Below, in pieces: positions 25,017-35,035 of a stretch of 64,000 nt of DNA (position 1 is the stretch's first letter; the number at the start of each line of letters is the position of its first letter). The stretch is taken from contig NZ_JADPMR010000004.1 in assembly GCF_015686695.1 (NCBI RefSeq), positions 868,001 through 932,000 on the forward strand, given 5' to 3'. A program made the translations under genes and the position numbers. The notes beneath the pieces were generated by a model that was given only the letters and a program-made list of their open reading frames with translations, was not told the DNA's origin and ran no database searches. This stretch comes from Vibrio nitrifigilis. Lineage in GTDB: Bacteria; Pseudomonadota; Gammaproteobacteria; Enterobacterales; Vibrionaceae.

Positions 25017-26846
25017 ATGCCGATGCCATTTAAACCGACACAGCCCAAACAAAATGTATCGTTAAATTATGCGTTTACTGTTTTTTTCCTAATCGCACTG
25101 TCCTTAACAACCCATACATTGATTAGTCATATGCAGTTGTCTAATCACTTTCTTTTATCGCATATTTTTATTCTCTATCCCCTGTTTATGTTGGGAATCT
25201 TTTCTAGTACCAACGGTAAGATTAAACACTTATGTGTCGCGGCATCGCTATGTTTGTTAATTTTAGGCTGTCTCGATGATAGACAGCACAACGTCATACC
25301 TTCCGATGTTATATTACTTGCCCCTCTCTGTTATTTAGTGCTCTATCCTGGCTCGCTCTGGCCTATGGCCGTTGCTGGACTGCTTGTGTTATTTTTTATA
25401 CCGACCGATCCCCTGCACATACAGGGTGATTTTATTGGCAATACGTTTGAGTTAATGACGATCAGTATTTTTGCTACGGTCAGTTTGTACTATCGGTTGC
25501 GTTTGAAAACTCAAATGGAACGGTTTCGTATAGAAAGTTTAACTGACTTTCTTACCGGTATAGGCAATCGCAAAGCGTTTAACGAAACATTACAAGAGAT
25601 ACGAACTCAGCCTCTCAATAAGCATCACTATTTTTCGCTACTTATTATTGACTTAGATAATTTCAAACGCATTAACGATACCTTAGGTCACCAAGTGGGT
25701 GATCAATTATTAAAGGAGATTTCCTTAAGAATTGATCACGTGTGCCAGCAACATTTACAGTACTCATCTGTATTTCGTCTAAGTGGCGATCAATACGCAG
25801 TGATCATTCAAGATAATGATATTCAGGTAGCCAGTGAACACTTAGCGCAGTTAATTGTTTCAAGTTGCACCGCAGAGTGTACGTTGGAACATAACTGTTA
25901 CTTTACGACCATGAGCATAGGTATTGCGCTGATACGCGATGCGGAACACAGCGTCAGTTTTTGGCACCGTAATGCCAACATTGCAATGTATCGAGCAAAA
26001 CTGAACGGTAAAAATCGTATTCAATGGTATGACGACGATTTAAATAATGAAATGAAACGCCATTATAAAATTGAACGCGAACTGTCTTTCGCTTTAGAAA
26101 AGAACGAACTTTCACTTTATTATCAACCTAAAGTGAGTGTTGAAACCAACCAGATTCATCATGCTGAAGCGCTAATTCGCTGGCTACATCCAGAACTAGG
26201 AACGATAGCACCTGACGAGTTTGTTAGTGTTGCCGAGAAAAGCCAACAAATCATTCCGATTGGTCGTTGGGTCATTGAACAAGCCTGCCAGCAAGCTAAA
26301 TATTGGCACGATCATAATCAACCTATCTGCGTTGCAGTTAATGTATCGACTATTCAATTCGTTTATGACGATATCTACCGTATCGTGACAGAGTTGTTGA
26401 GCAAATATCAATTGCCAGCCGAGTTGTTACAGTTAGAAATCACCGAGACAACGTTGATGACCGAACTGCAAAGTATTACTCATACTTGTCACCGACTACG
26501 TAAACTTGGTATTAAAATCGCGATTGATGATTTTGGAACCGTCTATTCCTCACTCAATTACTTACGCGAATTACCTGTCGATTCAATCAAAATTGATAAG
26601 TCTTTTATTGATGAAAGTTTGCATAATGAAGAGAGCCAAATGATTGTGCGCACGATTATCCAACTGGGTCATAATCTGGGTAAAGTGGTTATCGCTGAAG
26701 GCATTAATAATGAGGAACAATTAGCGATATTACGCAGCGAACAATGCGATTTGTATCAAGGCTATTTATGTGCCAAACCTTTGCCCGCGGATGAGTTTAT
26801 CCACTTAGTCGCAACCAATAATCACTCAGAAATGCACGTATCGTAA
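25017..26846 (+). CDS. Membrane GGDEF-EAL protein, likely phosphodiesterase
   Basis: 609 residues from MPMPFKPTQPKQNV (ACAGGAAACGCA upstream); 24969 is a longer, weaker start. Five to six TM helices (about 18-160) are followed by a GGDEF domain whose signature is degenerate (RLSGDQY, 254-260), so cyclase activity is unlikely. An EAL domain follows from about 350. Its active-site segments are intact: EAL at 384-386, VNVS, ITETTLM, IAIDDFG, IKIDKSF, AEGI and QGYLCAKPL. DDFGTVYSSL deviates from the usual DDFGTGYSSL. It probably hydrolyses c-di-GMP. Confidence 0.9.
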   Translation: MPMPFKPTQPKQNVSLNYAFTVFFLIALSLTTHTLISHMQLSNHFLLSHIFILYPLFMLGIFSSTNGKIKHLCVAASLCLLILGCLDDRQHNVIPSDVILLAPLCYLVLYPGSLWPMAVAGLLVLFFIPTDPLHIQGDFIGNTFELMTISIFATVSLYYRLRLKTQMERFRIESLTDFLTGIGNRKAFNETLQEIRTQPLNKHHYFSLLIIDLDNFKRINDTLGHQVGDQLLKEISLRIDHVCQQHLQYSSVFRLSGDQYAVIIQDNDIQVASEHLAQLIVSSCTAECTLEHNCYFTTMSIGIALIRDAEHSVSFWHRNANIAMYRAKLNGKNRIQWYDDDLNNEMKRHYKIERELSFALEKNELSLYYQPKVSVETNQIHHAEALIRWLHPELGTIAPDEFVSVAEKSQQIIPIGRWVIEQACQQAKYWHDHNQPICVAVNVSTIQFVYDDIYRIVTELLSKYQLPAELLQLEITETTLMTELQSITHTCHRLRKLGIKIAIDDFGTVYSSLNYLRELPVDSIKIDKSFIDESLHNEESQMIVRTIIQLGHNLGKVVIAEGINNEEQLAILRSEQCDLYQGYLCAKPLPADEFIHLVATNNHSEMHVS

Positions 26847-26876
26847 TGTTCAGTTGTCAACGAACTACTGGTGAGT

Positions 26877-29540
26877 TTATCCTTTCTCGAACACTTGTAA
26901 CTCGTTTAAAACATCAAACAGTTGCTGAGATTTATAGGGTTTAGGTAGATAAGCATCCATTCCCGCATCAAAACAATTACTGATGTCTTCATCAAGCACA
27001 CTTGCGGTTAACGCAATGATAGGAAGACGTTTCGATTCGTTGAGTTTTTCCCACTCACGTATTTTCCTAGTTGCGGTTAGGCCATCCATGACGGGCATCA
27101 TACAATCCATTAATACCGCACAGAACACCCCGCCTTGTGTGACAATATCGACCGCTTCTTGTCCATTACTAACGATCACATAGTCTAAACCAGCTCGATC
27201 GAGGAAAAAGCTCGCAATCTTCTGATTCATCAAATTATCTTCCACAATCAAAATGCGATTAATTGCCGCAATATTGTCGAGAGAATTCACATCAATATCC
27301 GCAGCCTGAACCTCGGTATGGCTACTCATTACAATCGCCCTTTCCAAACGATTACCCAAAAATGGCAAAGTCACGATTGCATCAAACTGCGAAACCAGTT
27401 CTTTGTTAGTGAATAGATGATGCTGCAATAAAACTTGGTGCGTATTGGGGAAGAGACGTAAGATATTGACAGCATCTGATCGTGCACTGCGAGTGAGATT
27501 TTGACAATACAGTACAACCTCTGGGGCCGGGTTATCTGGTTTCAGCTCATCAATAGCGGCAACTTCTTGAACAATTAAGCCTAATCGTTGACACTCTTGA
27601 TTCACTAACCGGCGATACTTGGAGCCATTATGAACCAGCAGAGCCCTCTTACTTAACGTCGTACTACTGACCGGATGTTCAACCATATCAACTGGAACGA
27701 TAAATTCAAATACACTGCCTTTATCGACAATCGATGATACTAAAATCTCCCCACCCATTAGATCAAGTAACTGTTTACATATTGCTAGTCCAAGGCCGGT
27801 CCCACCATAACGGCGAGTAATACTGCCATCTTCTTGAATAAAGGGCTCAAAGATACTATCGAGCTTATCGTTATCAATGCCTTTCCCTGTATCACTGACG
27901 CGACAATGTATTTTGGGAGTACTTCCTCCCATATAAGTCAATTGAGTTCGTACATAGCCATCATTGGTAAACTTGACCGCATTAGACAATAAATTCATCA
28001 ATATCTGTTTAATCCTAAACTCATCGGCGATGACATATTTGGGTAACGTTGGATCAATATCGATAGTTAATTCAATGTGCTGGGCAACGGCTTTGGAGTT
28101 AACCATATTTACCGTATCAAACACTAACTCAGCCATATTAAATTGGTGGGTACTCAGCGCTAAATTCCCAGCTTCAATTTTAGACAAATCAAGAATGTCG
28201 TTAATTAACACGAGTAATGAGTGTGATGAACTTTCTATATCGAGTAACACTTCCCGCTGATTAGTGTTTAATGACGTCGAACCCAAAATTTCCGCCATTC
28301 CAATAATGCCGTTAAGCGGCGTTCGGATCTCATGCGACATATTAGCGAGAAACGCGCTTTTCGCTCGATTGGCAGATATTGCCGCTTCTTTCGCAACCAA
28401 CAGTTCGGTCTTATAAGCATGTTGGTCCGACATAAACTGATTGAGATCTTTAATAAAATCGGCTAACTCGTCATTTCCCTCTAATGGAATCGGTTCGGGT
28501 TTATACTTGTCTTTTCCCAAACGCATCATCGCTTCGATAATCGAGTTTAATTTCATCGAAATTCGAGTGAAGGTGCTAAATGCGATCACAACCGTACCGA
28601 TTAAGACCAACATAATTAAAATACCTAAAGCCATGATCTGCTGTTGTATTTCATCAATACGATGAATGAAGCGATCATATATTTTTACGCTGGATTCTGT
28701 ATATAAAGACTTTAACTGAGGAAAGTTCTTATGCCATTGCTCGAAATAGCTGGTTAGCTCCTGCGGATTAATCGCGGACGAAAAGCGCAGTGAACGAATC
28801 TGTTCTCGACCAAATGAACCATCCGTCATCAACTGCTGTAGCTGTTGTACTGTTTTATTAATGAGAGCCTGGTTATATCCTTCACTGACCAAGCTTTCTA
28901 ACAAGATCTGCCTTTGATTCGTCGCTAAGGTATAGTTTTGTATCCATTTGATATATTGTTCGGACTTGGGTTCAGGTACATTACCTAATAGCCAAGCCTG
29001 CTTCATGCGCCAATAAAGAAATTGGCTAAAGGCTTCATGCCAAAGTAACAGTTTAATGTCAGATATGTCTGATAAAACCACATCCTTCACCGTAAACTGG
29101 TCAATCAGCTCTTGCAACACCATGAACCCTTGGGTGGCGTCTGCATTTAGAGCGTTACGAGGTGAGAATACCGCTTCTTGGGTGAGTTGGCGCAATTGGG
29201 AAATCTGGTTGTGAATCGCGACTTCTTGTTGCCACTTAGGTCTGATCTCTTCCAATATTGTGACTTGTTTTTCCAGTTTGAAGAAATCCTGCCCTAACGT
29301 CATAAAAGCATTCTCGTGACGGTTCGCTTTTGTCATCGCATTCAGCAACTGAAACAAGTCACTGGAAGATTGCAAAGTTAGGGATAAGGCTTTGGTTCGT
29401 TCCGCTACCCAATGATACGCCTGCTGTTGATTACGCTGTTGATTATAAATATAAGCTGCACCGCCCAAAATCAGACTCGCAGGAACAACACAAAGCAGAA
29501 ACATTTTGACCTTAACAGAAAGACGTGACGCTTTAAGCAT
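26877..29540 (-). CDS. Hybrid sensor histidine kinase
   Basis: 887 residues from the ATG at 29540; a TTG at 29588 would add 16. TM1 (about 12-33) is followed by a helical periplasmic sensor of about 270 residues, TM2 (about 303-323) and HAMP. HisKA has His403 in FLANMSHEIRTPLNGIIG. The HATPase reads NLLSNAVKFT, DTGKGI, GGTGLGLAI. A degenerate receiver without an obvious Asp (about 625-740) precedes a full receiver (ILIVEDNLMNQK, LMDCMMPVMDG, KPYK). There is no HPt domain, so a separate phosphotransfer protein is needed. It is convergent with the GGDEF-EAL gene; input signal unknown. Confidence 0.92.
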   Translation of the reverse strand: MLKASRLSVKVKMFLLCVVPASLILGGAAYIYNQQRNQQQAYHWVAERTKALSLTLQSSSDLFQLLNAMTKANRHENAFMTLGQDFFKLEKQVTILEEIRPKWQQEVAIHNQISQLRQLTQEAVFSPRNALNADATQGFMVLQELIDQFTVKDVVLSDISDIKLLLWHEAFSQFLYWRMKQAWLLGNVPEPKSEQYIKWIQNYTLATNQRQILLESLVSEGYNQALINKTVQQLQQLMTDGSFGREQIRSLRFSSAINPQELTSYFEQWHKNFPQLKSLYTESSVKIYDRFIHRIDEIQQQIMALGILIMLVLIGTVVIAFSTFTRISMKLNSIIEAMMRLGKDKYKPEPIPLEGNDELADFIKDLNQFMSDQHAYKTELLVAKEAAISANRAKSAFLANMSHEIRTPLNGIIGMAEILGSTSLNTNQREVLLDIESSSHSLLVLINDILDLSKIEAGNLALSTHQFNMAELVFDTVNMVNSKAVAQHIELTIDIDPTLPKYVIADEFRIKQILMNLLSNAVKFTNDGYVRTQLTYMGGSTPKIHCRVSDTGKGIDNDKLDSIFEPFIQEDGSITRRYGGTGLGLAICKQLLDLMGGEILVSSIVDKGSVFEFIVPVDMVEHPVSSTTLSKRALLVHNGSKYRRLVNQECQRLGLIVQEVAAIDELKPDNPAPEVVLYCQNLTRSARSDAVNILRLFPNTHQVLLQHHLFTNKELVSQFDAIVTLPFLGNRLERAIVMSSHTEVQAADIDVNSLDNIAAINRILIVEDNLMNQKIASFFLDRAGLDYVIVSNGQEAVDIVTQGGVFCAVLMDCMMPVMDGLTATRKIREWEKLNESKRLPIIALTASVLDEDISNCFDAGMDAYLPKPYKSQQLFDVLNELQVFEKG

Positions 29541-29588
29541 TGGATAGATTCCGTCCTTTTCGTAACCACCGAACAATGAGATAGGCAA

Positions 29589-30242
29589 ACCGTGCCTACC
29601 TTCGAATTCATCCAGTTTAGGTCGGCCGATAGCTTGAATGTTTGTAATAAAGGATAGTAGTAAAGCTCTTAAATTGTAGAGAATTAGGCCAATTAATTAA
29701 CGAAATTGATCTTTCGACAACTCAATCAACCATAATGATTTACATATGCATAGAAATGTCATTGGTGAGAATCAAAATGTATTTGAAATACTCTTTTTTT
29801 TCATACAAACTCTAATGTAATCGTTTACTTATTTAACTTTGCTACTGTTTAGTGATGTTGGACTCAATCATTGACCCAAGACATAAGTCATAGTTTTTAT
29901 CTCATGGCTGTTGATTAAACGAACATTCAGTCACGTCGCTAAAGTGAATGGAATGTCGCGTTACTAATCGTTGGCAAGTGGATGGTGTGCTTATGGAAAA
30001 TAAAAATAAGAGGCATCGTAGTCACTCGTATTTTTATGCAATTACACAGATAATTGCTAAGTGATATGTAATTCTCATTTTTGAGCACTTTTTCTCACAT
30101 TTATAGAATTGACATCGCTTTTACATTGTATGAGTATGAATATTAAATATAACATTTTCAAAGGATTGAATATGACGTTGTCGTATCCTACGTGCTACAA
30201 AAACCCTCAATTTTTCCATGACAATGCATTCAATTCGAACTA
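29589..30242. other. 654-bp AT-rich intergenic region
   Basis: No credible gene. It holds the promoters of two divergent signalling genes. The one notable structure is GCAATTA-CACAGA-TAATTGC at 30038-30057, a perfect 7+7 dyad about 185 bp upstream of the CSS-EAL gene, which may be an operator. Confidence 0.4.
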
Positions 30243-31808
30243 ATGGATCACCGCTTAATGACTACTGAGAGTTTTTCGTTACGCCGCACAAGGTCTTTAT
30301 TAAACCTAGCGACGTTGAATACACACCTCATTCTGTTTTTCACTTCGTTCGCGGTCTATCTCTACATGGGAATTGCATTTAGTAATACGTATTTTAATCA
30401 AATCGGTGAACATGCCATCCAATACGTAGACCAAATCCTAGAAAACACGCGCAAACAAACATCGTACATTCTTGACCAATATCCTAAACTCCCGTGCTCA
30501 ACCACTCGAGAAACGTTACGAGTAGCAACGTTCCATTCCGATTACGCAAAAGACATTGCACTCTTTAATCCTAAAGGCCAAATTTTTTGTACCAATGCAG
30601 CATCTGATGATAAATTCCATTTGTATCAAGATATACTGACTCGTTTAGATCAATCACCTAAAAACGAAACACTATCGTATACACAGGCGGCACTAACACG
30701 CCAATATTCGATTTTCTTTATCTTCAGAAACAGCACAAAGTATGGTCTGAGCATAAGCATTCCACCCCGTTATTTTACCCGCGATTTAAGCAATCGTTTA
30801 CACGATACCGATATCTACTTTCAAGTTTTAGTTAATGGTAGGACAATAAAACCGATAAAAAGTGAAGCGATGCCCCTGCGTCACATGGCGTTTCATTCTA
30901 AGCAACACCCACTGGAAATTCACTTCGCACTTACCTTTTATACTTACCTCAATTATCTGTTTAAATACAGTTGGATTTTTGTCGTCCTTTATTTGATGGT
31001 ATTGCTCAACCACTTACAAAGTAAGAAGAAGCAAATAGAAGAAAGTAGCCTAGAGCATTCCGTAGTGGGTGCCATTAAGAAACGAGAATTGTATGTGCAT
31101 TTTCAACCCATTATCGACGCTAAAACGGAAAAGGTTTCAGGCTGTGAAGCGCTGATTCGCTGGAACCATCCAACCCAGGGAAATATACCACCAAGCATTT
31201 TTATCCCATTAGCTCAGCGTATGGGGCACATTCGCGAGCTGACCGACTTTGTACTAGAAACCTGCATGGACATGTACCAACGAAACCAGAGTATCATGCT
31301 CGGCAGATACATTAGCATTAACATTGATCGAGAATTACTGCTCACGCCCGATTTTACTGAAGATGTGGCAACACTTTGCAAGGAGTACCCATGCTTTCAT
31401 CGCGCATTCGCTTTCGAAATTACGGAAAATGGCGATTTTACTGATGACGAATTGGTGGTGGTCGAACGCAATGTCGACACATTCCACAAACTGGGCATTC
31501 GTTTATTTGTCGATGACTTTGGCACTGGATACTCTGGCTTGAATTTTGTGCGCCAATTTCAATTTCATACTATGAAAATCGATAAGGTGTTTATTAAAAA
31601 TCTTGGTCATGAACCCTATCTCACGATGTTGCTAGAATCTATGCTAACGATCTCTGATTCACTGAATATGAAATCGATTATAGAAGGCGTTGAAACCCTA
31701 GAGCAGCTTACGATATTAAAACAGATGGGCGTCTCTTATATTCAAGGGTTTTATTTTTCTAAGCCGCTGCCTGAGACCGACCTAATTGAGTATATCCAGC
31801 GACAATAG
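30243..31808 (+). CDS. CSS-motif EAL phosphodiesterase
   Basis: 521 residues (a second Met at 30258 is possible). TM1 (about 25-47) is followed by a periplasmic CSS domain with Cys85-Ser-Thr (KLPCSTTRETL) and a second cysteine at 116 (IFCTN). TM2 (about 240-258) precedes a cytoplasmic EAL domain (EAL at 302-304; SINIDRE, FEITENG, FVDDFGTGYSGL, MKIDKVF, IEGVETLEQ, QGFYFSKPL). In CSS-EAL enzymes of E. coli a periplasmic disulfide controls activity through DsbA/DsbB, so this one may read envelope redox state. Confidence 0.92.
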   Translation: MDHRLMTTESFSLRRTRSLLNLATLNTHLILFFTSFAVYLYMGIAFSNTYFNQIGEHAIQYVDQILENTRKQTSYILDQYPKLPCSTTRETLRVATFHSDYAKDIALFNPKGQIFCTNAASDDKFHLYQDILTRLDQSPKNETLSYTQAALTRQYSIFFIFRNSTKYGLSISIPPRYFTRDLSNRLHDTDIYFQVLVNGRTIKPIKSEAMPLRHMAFHSKQHPLEIHFALTFYTYLNYLFKYSWIFVVLYLMVLLNHLQSKKKQIEESSLEHSVVGAIKKRELYVHFQPIIDAKTEKVSGCEALIRWNHPTQGNIPPSIFIPLAQRMGHIRELTDFVLETCMDMYQRNQSIMLGRYISINIDRELLLTPDFTEDVATLCKEYPCFHRAFAFEITENGDFTDDELVVVERNVDTFHKLGIRLFVDDFGTGYSGLNFVRQFQFHTMKIDKVFIKNLGHEPYLTMLLESMLTISDSLNMKSIIEGVETLEQLTILKQMGVSYIQGFYFSKPLPETDLIEYIQRQ

Positions 31809-31898
31809 CAAGATAGCAATTTTTTAAACCCCAACGGACTCAGAGATTAGTCAACAAGCTCAGGCAAAGAGAGATAAAAACAGAAATGACCATTTGTT

Positions 31899-33680
31899 TT
31901 AAACGTTATTGGGCATATGAAATGTCGCAACATCAGGATACTGCTGTCTAATAGCCACGAAATCATCAATATTATCGAGTACAAGTTGAGTCAGTTGAGG
32001 ATCAAACTGTTTTCCTTTTTCTACAATTAACAAATCAATCACCCGCTCAATCGGCCATGCTGGCTTATAGCAACGAACACTTAATAGCGCATCAAATACA
32101 TCAACAATAGTGGTAATTCGCGCATACAAGTGAATATTTTCACCGGATTTACCTAATGGGTATCCTGCCCCATCCCATCGCTCATGATGCTCTAGAGCAA
32201 TAATTGCCGCATAATCTAGGAATTCGCCTTCACTGGCGCTCAAAATCTTATACCCGATATCAACATGCCCTTTCATGATTTCCCACTCATCAGGATCTAA
32301 CTTACCGGGTTTTTCCAAAATCGATTCTGGAATCCCTATTTTGCCAATATCATGCATTGGACTAACGACTTCAATCACCTCACATTCATTGGGTGACAAA
32401 CCTGTTATGCTGGCAAGTAAGGCCGACATTTTAGCAACCCGCTTGACATGATTCCCTGTTTCACCCGAACGTGTTTCAATCGCATCGCCCAACAAATGAA
32501 TGAGTTCTTTTTGGACACCTACCGTTTTCTTTTGGAGTTGAAGTATTTTTTGGTTTTGCTGACTAATAATTTTTTTTCTTCTTAAAGAAAGAATCAAAAC
32601 AAAAATAATGATGACCAGAACAGCAAAAATACTGCTAACAATAAGTACCAAACGTAAGTGTTCTCTTACAAACGATTGAGGTTCGCCAATTAAGACTCGA
32701 TTTGAAGGTAATAAAGACTTATCAATAGCATGCTTTAACAAAGCATTAAAATCGAATACGTTTCTGTATCCTTGTGAAGCCATTTGTGCGTTATCGATGG
32801 GCATTCCATTTAATTGATGAATGACCAAGTTTGCCGCTAAGCTGCCAAGTTGGTAGGAATCGGTGACACTTCCCCCTAAAACACCATCATGAATATAGAA
32901 TTTCCAAAAAACAAATACAGGAGCTCGGCTTGAATTACCGATTTGTTCTGCAACTTGGTTATAGTCGTGATAAACATTATTCTCAATCTCAGTATTATAG
33001 TGCGTAAGTAATACCGCATCATTAGGTGAAGCTTTTTCTAATAAGGTAGCGGCGTCTCTAAGAGGGAGGTCTCGTACTTCAATAAGATGAATGTTTGGGT
33101 AATGTTGCAGAATACGTTTGGTTTCAAGTTCAATAAGATTGGAAGTGGGACTGTGGTCAGCAAGATAATATAAGTTTTTTAGTTTTGGTCGCAGCTTCGC
33201 TATTAACTGAATTGTCTCGGCAATGCGGTCCTTTTCATAAATAATAGTGCCGAGTTGAGTTTTCGAACTTAATTCAGCTTGAAAATTGTTGATCCCGACA
33301 GCGGCTGTGGGCAAATTCTTCAAGTTATCCATATCTAGGCTATTGAAAAACTTCAACGCATTATCATCAGAGATAATAATACCGTTAAATGGATACCCTC
33401 GATATTTCTTCTCAAAATAATGACGGACACTTGCAAGATAATCGGCATTGAAAATTCGCTTGGTATCCAGATATTCGATAGACAGTTTTACATTGGTTCC
33501 ATGGCTGACATCTTCAATGCCTTTTTGTAATTCTCGTGTCCAAGCATAGCTGGGAGAATAGGAGTGTAAAACGAGAATACGTGATGGTGTCGAACCTGCT
33601 GCAAACACAGAGAAAGTCACACTGTTAAAAATAACAGAAATGCAAATAAATAGTTTTAACCGAAAGGATAGATGATCCAT
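31899..33680 (-). CDS. HD-GYP phosphodiesterase with ABC-binding-protein-like sensor
   Basis: 593 residues from ATG 33680 (GGATAAC just upstream; a GTG at 33695 is weaker). The signal sequence covers residues 1-28. The periplasmic domain (about 30-310) resembles ABC substrate-binding proteins of the tryptophan/tyrosine-transporter type (ILVLHSYSPSYAWTRELQKG). TM is at about 343-366 and a short coiled coil follows. The HD-GYP domain has HD at 443-444 (MHDIGKIGIP) and HHERWDGAGYP at 498-508. It would hydrolyse c-di-GMP in response to a small periplasmic ligand. Ends convergent with the EAL gene. Confidence 0.9.
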   Translation of the reverse strand: MDHLSFRLKLFICISVIFNSVTFSVFAAGSTPSRILVLHSYSPSYAWTRELQKGIEDVSHGTNVKLSIEYLDTKRIFNADYLASVRHYFEKKYRGYPFNGIIISDDNALKFFNSLDMDNLKNLPTAAVGINNFQAELSSKTQLGTIIYEKDRIAETIQLIAKLRPKLKNLYYLADHSPTSNLIELETKRILQHYPNIHLIEVRDLPLRDAATLLEKASPNDAVLLTHYNTEIENNVYHDYNQVAEQIGNSSRAPVFVFWKFYIHDGVLGGSVTDSYQLGSLAANLVIHQLNGMPIDNAQMASQGYRNVFDFNALLKHAIDKSLLPSNRVLIGEPQSFVREHLRLVLIVSSIFAVLVIIIFVLILSLRRKKIISQQNQKILQLQKKTVGVQKELIHLLGDAIETRSGETGNHVKRVAKMSALLASITGLSPNECEVIEVVSPMHDIGKIGIPESILEKPGKLDPDEWEIMKGHVDIGYKILSASEGEFLDYAAIIALEHHERWDGAGYPLGKSGENIHLYARITTIVDVFDALLSVRCYKPAWPIERVIDLLIVEKGKQFDPQLTQLVLDNIDDFVAIRQQYPDVATFHMPNNV

Positions 33681-33963
33681 GTTATCCAACACCACTCAAC
33701 AAAACTTAATCACAGTGTAACTTAAATGCCTAATATTTCATAAGAAATTTAATTAAACAGCACAACATAATAAAGTAAAATATATCAATGAGAAAAAGTC
33801 TTTTTATCTCATTAATTTATTACTCAATAATGCGTTATATCAAAACTGTCTTTTATTGCATGTCAAAAACTAAGAAGTGGATCTTAATTTTTGTTAAAAG
33901 TGGATCTCAACGTCACCGCCCTTCCTCTTTATATTTCACCCAGATACTTTGCCATTTTTAATT

Positions 33964-34225
33964 TACCCAAGTAACCTCAAGATGCTGTTTCAGCGAGAAT
34001 GTATTCGCTCTTAGGCAAGGCACTGATTTGAAGACATAGTCATTCTACGTTGAAAATCAGTAACACCGCCTAGGAGCGAATACAACTCGCCCTTTGGGAG
34101 CTCATCAACAAACCTATTTCTACGCCCAATCACGTTAAAAGGGAATGACCATTCCTGCCGTGATTAAGCTTGACCTAGGCTCGTTGATGAAGCTCTGAAT
34201 CCTGTATCTTGAGGTCATTTGGGTA
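33964..34225. repeat. Long copy of the dispersed palindromic repeat, 262 bp
   Basis: The element starts TACCCAAGTAACCTCAAGAT and ends ATCTTGAGGTCATTTGGGTA: terminal inverted repeats of about 20 bp. Inside, nested palindromes are visible. GTATTCGCTC (34001-34010) pairs with GAGCGAATAC (34074-34083), ACTGATTT (34022-34029) with AAATCAGT (34054-34061), and GAGCTCATCAAC with GTTGATGAAGCTC. There is no ORF, so it looks like a MITE or ERIC-like element. It lies within the 576-bp gap between the HD-GYP and GNAT genes; the rest of that gap is AT-rich with nothing recognisable. Confidence 0.85.
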
Positions 34226-34256
34226 TACTGTTAATGATAGATAAGGAAGAATCGTC

Positions 34257-34964
34257 ATGCCGGATAATCAATTTGGCCAACCGGTTGGTAACAACTTACT
34301 TAATTGGCAGCCACGCCAGCCACCACAGAATATGGTATTGCAGGGACGAACGTGCCGTATTGAGCCATTAAACGTAACAAAACACCTCAATGATCTCTAC
34401 GAGGCCTACTCTCAGGCACCAGATGGCCGCGACTGGACCTATATGTTCGCCGGTCCATTTACCAACAAAGAAACATTTGCTGATTATCTTACTTCTGCTG
34501 AGGCGAGTTTAGATCCAAAACATTATGCGATTGTTGACCTTTCCAGTGAACAAGCACTTGGTACTTTTTCTTTAATGCGGATTGACGTGAACCACGGTGT
34601 TATTGAAGTTGGTAACGTCGCATTCTCACCGCGTCTTAAACAAACCACTATGGCAACAGAAGCCCATTTTTTATTGATGCAATATGTCTTTGAACAATTG
34701 CATTACCGCCGCTACGAATGGAAATGCGACAGCCTTAACGCTCCGTCAAGACGCGCGGCATTACGATTAGGATTTACCTTTGAAGGCATATTTCGCCAAG
34801 CCATCGTCTACAAAGGGCGAACACGCGATACCGCTTGGTTTTCTGTTATTGATAAGGAATGGTCGGCGATGAAAACCGCCTTTAACTCTTGGTTATCACC
34901 GCATAACTTTGATGCTCAAGGTCATCAAATCAAGCCACTCGAAGAGATTCGCAAATCACAATAA
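34257..34964 (+). CDS. GNAT-family N-acetyltransferase (RimJ/RimL type)
   Basis: 235 residues. The GNAT domain covers about 30-200: IEVGNVAFSPRLKQTTMATE with the acetyl-CoA loop region, YRRYEWKCDSLNAPSRRAAL, RLGFTFEGIFRQAIVYKGRT. The type resembles the RimJ/RimL proteins that acetylate protein N-termini or small amines; substrate unknown. Its promoter region borders the long palindromic repeat, whose right end lies only 31 bp before the ATG, so the repeat may be in its 5' UTR. Confidence 0.85.
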   Translation: MPDNQFGQPVGNNLLNWQPRQPPQNMVLQGRTCRIEPLNVTKHLNDLYEAYSQAPDGRDWTYMFAGPFTNKETFADYLTSAEASLDPKHYAIVDLSSEQALGTFSLMRIDVNHGVIEVGNVAFSPRLKQTTMATEAHFLLMQYVFEQLHYRRYEWKCDSLNAPSRRAALRLGFTFEGIFRQAIVYKGRTRDTAWFSVIDKEWSAMKTAFNSWLSPHNFDAQGHQIKPLEEIRKSQ

Positions 34965-34980
34965 TCACCAAGAGTATACG

Positions 34981-35007
34981 AAAAGAGGCCAGCAATGCTG
35001 ACCTCTT
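34981..35007. terminator. Bidirectional terminator between GNAT and YhjX-like genes
   Basis: AAGAGG-c-CAGC-AAT-GCTG-a-CCTCTT forms a stem with one internal mismatch. The minus-strand side is followed by TTTTCG, so it better serves the YhjX-like gene, but it lies 17 bases past the GNAT stop too. Confidence 0.65.
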
Positions 35008-35035
35008 GTTATCTTAAGACTGGATGAGCAACCAA

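Noticed and set aside
25785..25799. GGDEF domain as an active cyclase
   Set aside because: The signature is SGDQY in place of GGDEF/GGEEF, which lacks the essential glycine and glutamate.
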